A DNA stretch of 64,000 nt from CAZICM01 sp964537685 (GTDB lineage Bacteria > Myxococcota_A > Polyangia > Polyangiales > Polyangiaceae), in NCBI GenBank assembly GCA_964537685.1, contig CAZICM010000027.1:1-64000 (forward strand), given 5' to 3'. Each line of letters begins with the position of its first letter. Positions within the stretch are counted from its first letter, which is position 1. The notes beneath the pieces are model-generated. The model had not been told where the DNA came from, searched no databases, and saw only the letters and a program-made list of their open reading frames with translations. The position numbers were made by a program, and so were the translations under genes. Positions 59,693 through 64,000 of this stretch are shown here, piece after piece.

Positions 59693-61237
59693 ATGATACG
59701 GGTTTCGATACGGGTATCTTGGTTGGCCTGTTGGGCTTTGGTGGCCATGGGTTGCAATAAAACGCCAACACCCACCCCTGAAAAAGAAACTCCTCCCCCT
59801 GCGCCCAGCTCGTCTGCGGCTTCGCTGGCCAAAACCGTTTTCGAACCCAACACAGAAGCGCCTCCCGCCGGCCCTAAAACCTTTGCGCTCGAGCCTTTTA
59901 AACCCGAGGGAAAAACCCTTCAAGGGGTATTTGCCATCGAAGGCGCGCTCATGGTCTCGGCCGACAATCGCAAGGTCGGGCGGGTGGCCGGTGAGCGGGT
60001 GGAGTGGATCGGTTCGATTCCAGAAAAGAGTGAACCCTTTGGCCCGGCCGTGCTGGATTCCGTTCATGGGCGCTACCCCGATGCCATCGATACCGTTTAC
60101 CGGAGCACCTTTGGAAGAGCGCCTCAATTCACGTATTTTCCGCTGACAGGCAAGGGCAATAGCGTGGTCATCGCTCCGGGAGGAGGCGCGGGACATATCA
60201 AGGGCTTTGCCCATTTGGGGGAATCGCTGTTGATGTCCACCTGGACACCCTTTGAAGGATATCAATTCTATACCGTGCGCGGCCCTAAAGCCGTCCGAAA
60301 ACACCATACCATCAAAGAGGCGGGCTGTAAGCCGGGCGAGGTGACGGTGAATCCTTCTTGGCCTATTCCTCCGCCCATTGTACCCGAAAACATCGCGGCA
60401 ACGAAGGCGGGAACGATGATTTCGCTCGGCACTTTATGTGAAAAGCGCGGCCCGGCCGCAGAGGTGTGGGATAAAGAGGGCAAAGCGCGTATTGTCGAAC
60501 TCAAGAGCTGGATCAAAGAAGTGGGTTCTTTGCCCGTTATGCTTCCAGCGCCCAGCGGCGACGAGATGTTTATCGATCCGGGCTATAAAGAACCGGTGCT
60601 TCATTACAAAGACGGCCAATTCGAAGCGCTTCCTCTCCTACCGCCCAGGGTATTGGAAGAAGGCAAGGAGCCCGAGCCCCCCAATGTGGAAGATATATTC
60701 CTCTCCCCCAAGGGGGAAGTGCATGCGTACAGCGACGGCTTTTTTTATCGTTTCCGGGACAATGCCTGGCAAGTTCTAGGCAAAGTGGCCTGGCTTTCGG
60801 GTTATCGTCAAGCGGCCGTGGATGAAAATGACACGCTATGGGTCGCCTTTCCGGGCGAGCCCGGCGACGACGAAACCAAATATTGGCCCAATTCCAACGG
60901 CGAGGTTTATAGACTGAAAGAAGGCCCCAGCATCGACTTTCGCAAAGACTGCAAGACGCCTTTTGTATTTCTCTACAATGTAAAGAGCGTAAACGCCAAG
61001 AATTTTACCTTTCCATCGACGCGCAAGGCCCTTTCGAGTTTCCCCGGGGTGGACGAGCTTCAGTTGGTGGAATTTGTCGAATATAGCGAGCGGAGGCTGG
61101 GGATTATCGTGCGCGATCAAGCCCAGGGCGAGGCAGTGATGGCCCATGTCAAAGCCACCATGAAGGATGAACATCCCAAGCTTTTATGTTATCAGCCCAA
61201 GAATCCACGGGTGATTGAGATGAAGAAGGGCAAATGA
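59693..61237 (+). CDS. Lipoprotein, paralogue B
   Basis: A 514-residue lipoprotein (lipobox VAMGC at ~21), starting one base after the stop of paralogue A. It shares the same plan and many motifs: PLTGKGN, VPENIAATKAGTMISLGTLC, VWDKEGKARIVELKSWIKE, NFTFPSTRKALSSFPGV and NPRVIEMKKGK. The tandem pair most likely arose by duplication. A Pro/Ser-rich linker follows the Cys. It ends in an ATGA overlap with the hydrolase gene. Confidence 0.78.
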   Translation: MIRVSIRVSWLACWALVAMGCNKTPTPTPEKETPPPAPSSSAASLAKTVFEPNTEAPPAGPKTFALEPFKPEGKTLQGVFAIEGALMVSADNRKVGRVAGERVEWIGSIPEKSEPFGPAVLDSVHGRYPDAIDTVYRSTFGRAPQFTYFPLTGKGNSVVIAPGGGAGHIKGFAHLGESLLMSTWTPFEGYQFYTVRGPKAVRKHHTIKEAGCKPGEVTVNPSWPIPPPIVPENIAATKAGTMISLGTLCEKRGPAAEVWDKEGKARIVELKSWIKEVGSLPVMLPAPSGDEMFIDPGYKEPVLHYKDGQFEALPLLPPRVLEEGKEPEPPNVEDIFLSPKGEVHAYSDGFFYRFRDNAWQVLGKVAWLSGYRQAAVDENDTLWVAFPGEPGDDETKYWPNSNGEVYRLKEGPSIDFRKDCKTPFVFLYNVKSVNAKNFTFPSTRKALSSFPGVDELQLVEFVEYSERRLGIIVRDQAQGEAVMAHVKATMKDEHPKLLCYQPKNPRVIEMKKGK

Positions 61238-62352
61238 GCGTTCTTGTCAATCTCGATCATGCCGCCGAAGTTGTGGTTTCCCATCTGGGCGCGGCTCCTT
61301 GTGCCGTTGCCGCCGCGGCCCGCGAAGGAGGAGCCCGGGGAATTGGCTCTTTTGGCCGTTTGAGTCATGCCCCCGATGCGCCTTCGGCTTCAGCCGAAAC
61401 GATTTTTGATTTGGCCTCGGTCACCAAGCCCATCACGGCCCTCACGCTGGCCAGGCTTCAAAAAAAGGGCGTTCTTCACCGGGACGAGCCTCTATGCGCC
61501 TGTATTCCCGAGCTGGAAGATACGCCTTCCGGCCGCATTCCCTTGGATTTGCTGGCCTCTCACCGGTCTGGACTCGATGGTCACCGGCCGCTCTATGCTC
61601 CGCTCACCGAAGGTAAACAGGTGGACCGGACCCAGGCCCTTCGCACCGCCGCCCAAGCCCGCCGCCCCGAATGTCAGGGCGATCCTCCCGATGCCGAAGG
61701 GTTTGCGCCCATTTACAGCGATTTGGGCTACTTGCTCTTGGGGGAATGCATGGCACGCCGCGCCCAATTGCCTTTGGACGAGCTTTTTCGCCGCGAAGTC
61801 TTGGCTCCCTTGGGACTTCGCATCGACTCGGCCCGCCTCTTTGCCCAGCGCGAGCCGAATTTCACTCAAATTACGGCGCCGACGGAGCATGTTCCCTTCC
61901 GGGGAGGCGTTGTCCAGGCCCAAGTCCACGATGAAAACGCCTGGGCCATGAGCGAAACGGGGGCATCAGGCCATGCAGGACTCTTTGGCGATGCGCCCTC
62001 GGTGCTTGCGCTGGGCCTCGCCATCATTCAAGCGCTTCGCAATCAGCTTCCCGCGTTTCTGGACGCCAACGACATGCATCCTCTGGTTCGAAAGCGCCCA
62101 GGAGGCTCGCACCGGGCCGGTTTTGATAGCCGGAGTGGAGATGCTCCCAGTTCGGGCGCCTATTTTGGACCCGGCACCATCGGCCATTTAGGATTCACAG
62201 GCACCAGCGTTTGGCTCGATCCCGCGCTTGGCTTATGCGCGGTACTTTTAAGCAACCGCGTTCACCCCACGCGCAACACCGACCTCATCAAGAAAGCCAG
62301 ACCAGCCGCCTACGATGCGATGATCTTGGCCCTTCAGAACCATTCAGGCTAG
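61234..62352 (+). CDS. Beta-lactamase-family serine hydrolase
   Basis: A 372-residue protein of the class C beta-lactamase/DD-peptidase fold. The catalytic SxxK is in DLASVTKPITALTLARL (Ser ~62), the YxN-like element is YSDLGYLLLGE (Asn replaced by Asp), and HLGFTGTSVWLDP is the late HxG-type motif. No signal peptide is seen, so it is probably cytoplasmic and more likely an esterase or peptidase than a drug-resistance enzyme. The start overlaps the lipoprotein stop by four bases. Confidence 0.85.
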   Translation: MSVLVNLDHAAEVVVSHLGAAPCAVAAAAREGGARGIGSFGRLSHAPDAPSASAETIFDLASVTKPITALTLARLQKKGVLHRDEPLCACIPELEDTPSGRIPLDLLASHRSGLDGHRPLYAPLTEGKQVDRTQALRTAAQARRPECQGDPPDAEGFAPIYSDLGYLLLGECMARRAQLPLDELFRREVLAPLGLRIDSARLFAQREPNFTQITAPTEHVPFRGGVVQAQVHDENAWAMSETGASGHAGLFGDAPSVLALGLAIIQALRNQLPAFLDANDMHPLVRKRPGGSHRAGFDSRSGDAPSSGAYFGPGTIGHLGFTGTSVWLDPALGLCAVLLSNRVHPTRNTDLIKKARPAAYDAMILALQNHSG

Positions 62353-62360
62353 GCTGCGCC

Positions 62361-64000
62361 ATGGCCAACACCCTAGCCGCCCCCGTATCGAAAGGCTTAA
62401 GCCCGCCCGCGCGGCGGCACAACAAAGCCACGCAAAGCCTTCGGTTTATACGCGCCTACCACACAACCTTCGTCGTATTGGGCAGCTATCTTTGGTTTTT
62501 CTTTCTCCGCCGCCTCTTTGGCCATGCCTGGGGCGATGCCCGCATGGCCGATCTCCACGCCAAAAATGCCCGCCGTGTCGAGCGCACCATTGTCGAACTT
62601 CAAGGTTTGTTTATCAAAGTCGGCCAATTGCTTAGCATTATGGCCAATTTCCTGCCCGCTCAGTTTCGTTCGGGCCTAGAAGGCTTGCAAGATCAAGTTC
62701 CTCCCCGCCCCTTTGATGAGATTAAATCCCGCATTGAATCCGAATTGGGCCGGCCTGTTCAAGAACTCTTTAAAACCCTGCGCGAAGAACCTATCGCCAG
62801 CGCTTCCCTGGGCCAAGTTCACGAAGCGTATTTACCCGACGGCACCCATGTCGCCGTTAAAGTCCAGCATACCGATATCGACGAAATTGTACGCCTCGAC
62901 TTGCTTACCATCCGGCGCATTATGGCGCTGGTCACGATATTTGTGCCCGTCCAGGGCCTAGATTCATACTACCGCGAAGTGCGGACGATGATTTTAGAGG
63001 AGCTCGATTTTGAGCGCGAAGCCCAAAACATCGCGAGAATTTCAAAAAACTTCGAGCAAAACAAAAGCGTCCGTTTTCCCACGCCCCTGCCTTCGCTATC
63101 GACGCGGCGGGTCTTAACCAGCCATTTTGTGGAAGGCACCAAAGTCGGCGATATTTTATCGCTCGATCAAGCCGGTATCGATCGCAAGGCGCTGGCCAAG
63201 CATATTGTCGAGGTCTTTTGCCAGCAAATTTTTATCGATGGCATTTATCACGCCGATCCTCATCCTGGCAATATGCTGGTGGGCAAAGACGGCGCGCTTA
63301 TTTTATTGGATTTTGGAGCCGTCGCCGAGCTATCGCCTCAAATGCGCGAAGGTATCCCCGAATTTTTAGAAGGCGTCATACGGCGGGATACCGAGCAAAT
63401 TATCAAAGCCCTGCGGCGCATGGGATTTTTATCGAGAACGGGCGACGCCGATGTCAGCGAAAAAGTAATCGAGTTTTTTCATCAGCGCTTTCAAGAAGAA
63501 ATCAAAATTGAAAGCTTTAATTTAAAAGATATCAAGCTCGATCCCCAGCGGGGCATTGAAAACCTGATCGATTTGCGCAAAATGAATATAGGCTTGCGCG
63601 AACTATCGGGCGCCTTTTACGTACCGAGGGATTTTGTATTGCTGGAGCGGACGGTTTTATTGCTCACGGGCGTCTGCACCCAGCTCGATCCGGACATGAG
63701 CCCGATGGATGTCATCCGGCCTTATTTACAAGACTTTGTTTTAGGCAACCGGGACTTTGCCCAGATAGCGCTGGAAGCGGCCAAGGATATGGCCTTAAAG
63801 GCGATCACGCTGCCTGAAGACATACGCAAATACCTTCAGCGGGCCAACCGGGGCGAGGCCGAGGTGCGGGTGCGGGGCCTGATGCAGGCTTCGCGTATGA
63901 TGTATGCGGGCGTGCGCCAGGTGATTTTAACCTTGCTATGCATTGCGGGAGCCTATGGCGCGCTGGAGCTGTATTTGGCCGGGCATCTGCTGCTCGCTCA
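62361..64000 (+). CDS. ABC1/UbiB-family kinase-like protein, 3' end beyond the window
   Basis: An open frame from ATG 62361 runs to the window end without a stop (546 codons seen), nine bases after the hydrolase stop. It has the UbiB hallmarks LQGLFIKVGQLLS (KxGQ motif, ~79-91), EEPIASASLGQVHEAYL, HVAVKVQH, DGIYHADPHPGNMLV and ILLDFGAV. Ubiquinone-synthesis accessory and lipid-linked roles are known for the family; mitochondrial COQ8 is a relative. The C-terminus begins a membrane segment (VILTLLCIAGAYGALELYLAGHLLL). An N-terminal hydrophobic stretch FVVLGSYLWFFFL suggests membrane association. Confidence 0.92.
   Translation, partial: MANTLAAPVSKGLSPPARRHNKATQSLRFIRAYHTTFVVLGSYLWFFFLRRLFGHAWGDARMADLHAKNARRVERTIVELQGLFIKVGQLLSIMANFLPAQFRSGLEGLQDQVPPRPFDEIKSRIESELGRPVQELFKTLREEPIASASLGQVHEAYLPDGTHVAVKVQHTDIDEIVRLDLLTIRRIMALVTIFVPVQGLDSYYREVRTMILEELDFEREAQNIARISKNFEQNKSVRFPTPLPSLSTRRVLTSHFVEGTKVGDILSLDQAGIDRKALAKHIVEVFCQQIFIDGIYHADPHPGNMLVGKDGALILLDFGAVAELSPQMREGIPEFLEGVIRRDTEQIIKALRRMGFLSRTGDADVSEKVIEFFHQRFQEEIKIESFNLKDIKLDPQRGIENLIDLRKMNIGLRELSGAFYVPRDFVLLERTVLLLTGVCTQLDPDMSPMDVIRPYLQDFVLGNRDFAQIALEAAKDMALKAITLPEDIRKYLQRANRGEAEVRVRGLMQASRMMYAGVRQVILTLLCIAGAYGALELYLAGHLLLA

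Overview
The window reads as chromosomal DNA of a GC-rich deltaproteobacterium-like organism, most likely a member of the Myxococcota. The signs are two Hanks-type Ser/Thr kinases (one fused to cyclase-like, AAA ATPase and TPR parts), many lipoproteins with Ser/Pro/Ala-rich linkers, an adenosylcobalamin-type CarH/CarA light regulator beside carotenoid genes, an NHLRC2-like thioredoxin/NHL protein, and a bacterial caspase. This assignment comes from gene content only; there is no rRNA in the window and no tRNA gene was recognised.

Layout. 1-12 kb: a partial lipoprotein, argD, divergent grpE-dnaK followed closely by a giant Ser/Thr kinase, an NHL/thioredoxin lipoprotein, and dnaA with a long upstream region that could hold an origin. 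12-24 kb: an outer-membrane beta-barrel-like protein, an unknown protein, a PIN-type toxin/antitoxin pair, a LysM-M15 peptidase, pgeF, a second Ser/Thr kinase, a class A penicillin-binding protein, an orphan N6-adenine methylase, a YrdC/YciO protein, and a small protein with the Cys/His signature of CNF/BLF1-type deamidases. 24.7-25.2 kb: a 64-bp tandem repeat broken by a 100-N gap. 25-28 kb: a diiron beta-lactamase-fold sensor overlapping a hybrid histidine kinase. 28-34 kb: a formylglycine-enzyme-like lipoprotein and a five-gene ATP synthase operon (b', b, delta, alpha, gamma) whose b, alpha and gamma subunits carry unusual extra segments. 34-41 kb: an acyl-CoA dehydrogenase, a YwiC-like membrane protein with a palindromic operator, a leucine-dehydrogenase-like enzyme, and a caspase / SLOG-remnant / membrane-effector cassette.

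41.8-56.3 kb is a dispersed carotenoid locus: crtE, crtD-crtC-glycosyltransferase, then crtI-crtB-acyltransferase, then carH. The glycosyltransferase and acyltransferase suggest a carotenoid glycoside fatty-acid ester, as known from myxobacteria. A 20-bp element occurs with 19/20 identity upstream of crtI and of carH and is the best candidate for the CarH operator. Between these blocks lie small hypothetical genes, a Nudix hydrolase and a Uma2-like protein with a 21-bp (heptad) repeat broken by a second 100-N gap.

56.3-64 kb: a YtfJ-like periplasmic protein and then a tightly packed operon with a five-heme lipoprotein cytochrome, two paralogous lipoproteins, a beta-lactamase-family serine hydrolase and an ABC1/UbiB kinase running off the end. 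Several genes (argD, crtD, crtI) have a -10-like hexamer only 6-7 nt before the ATG, which suggests leaderless mRNAs.
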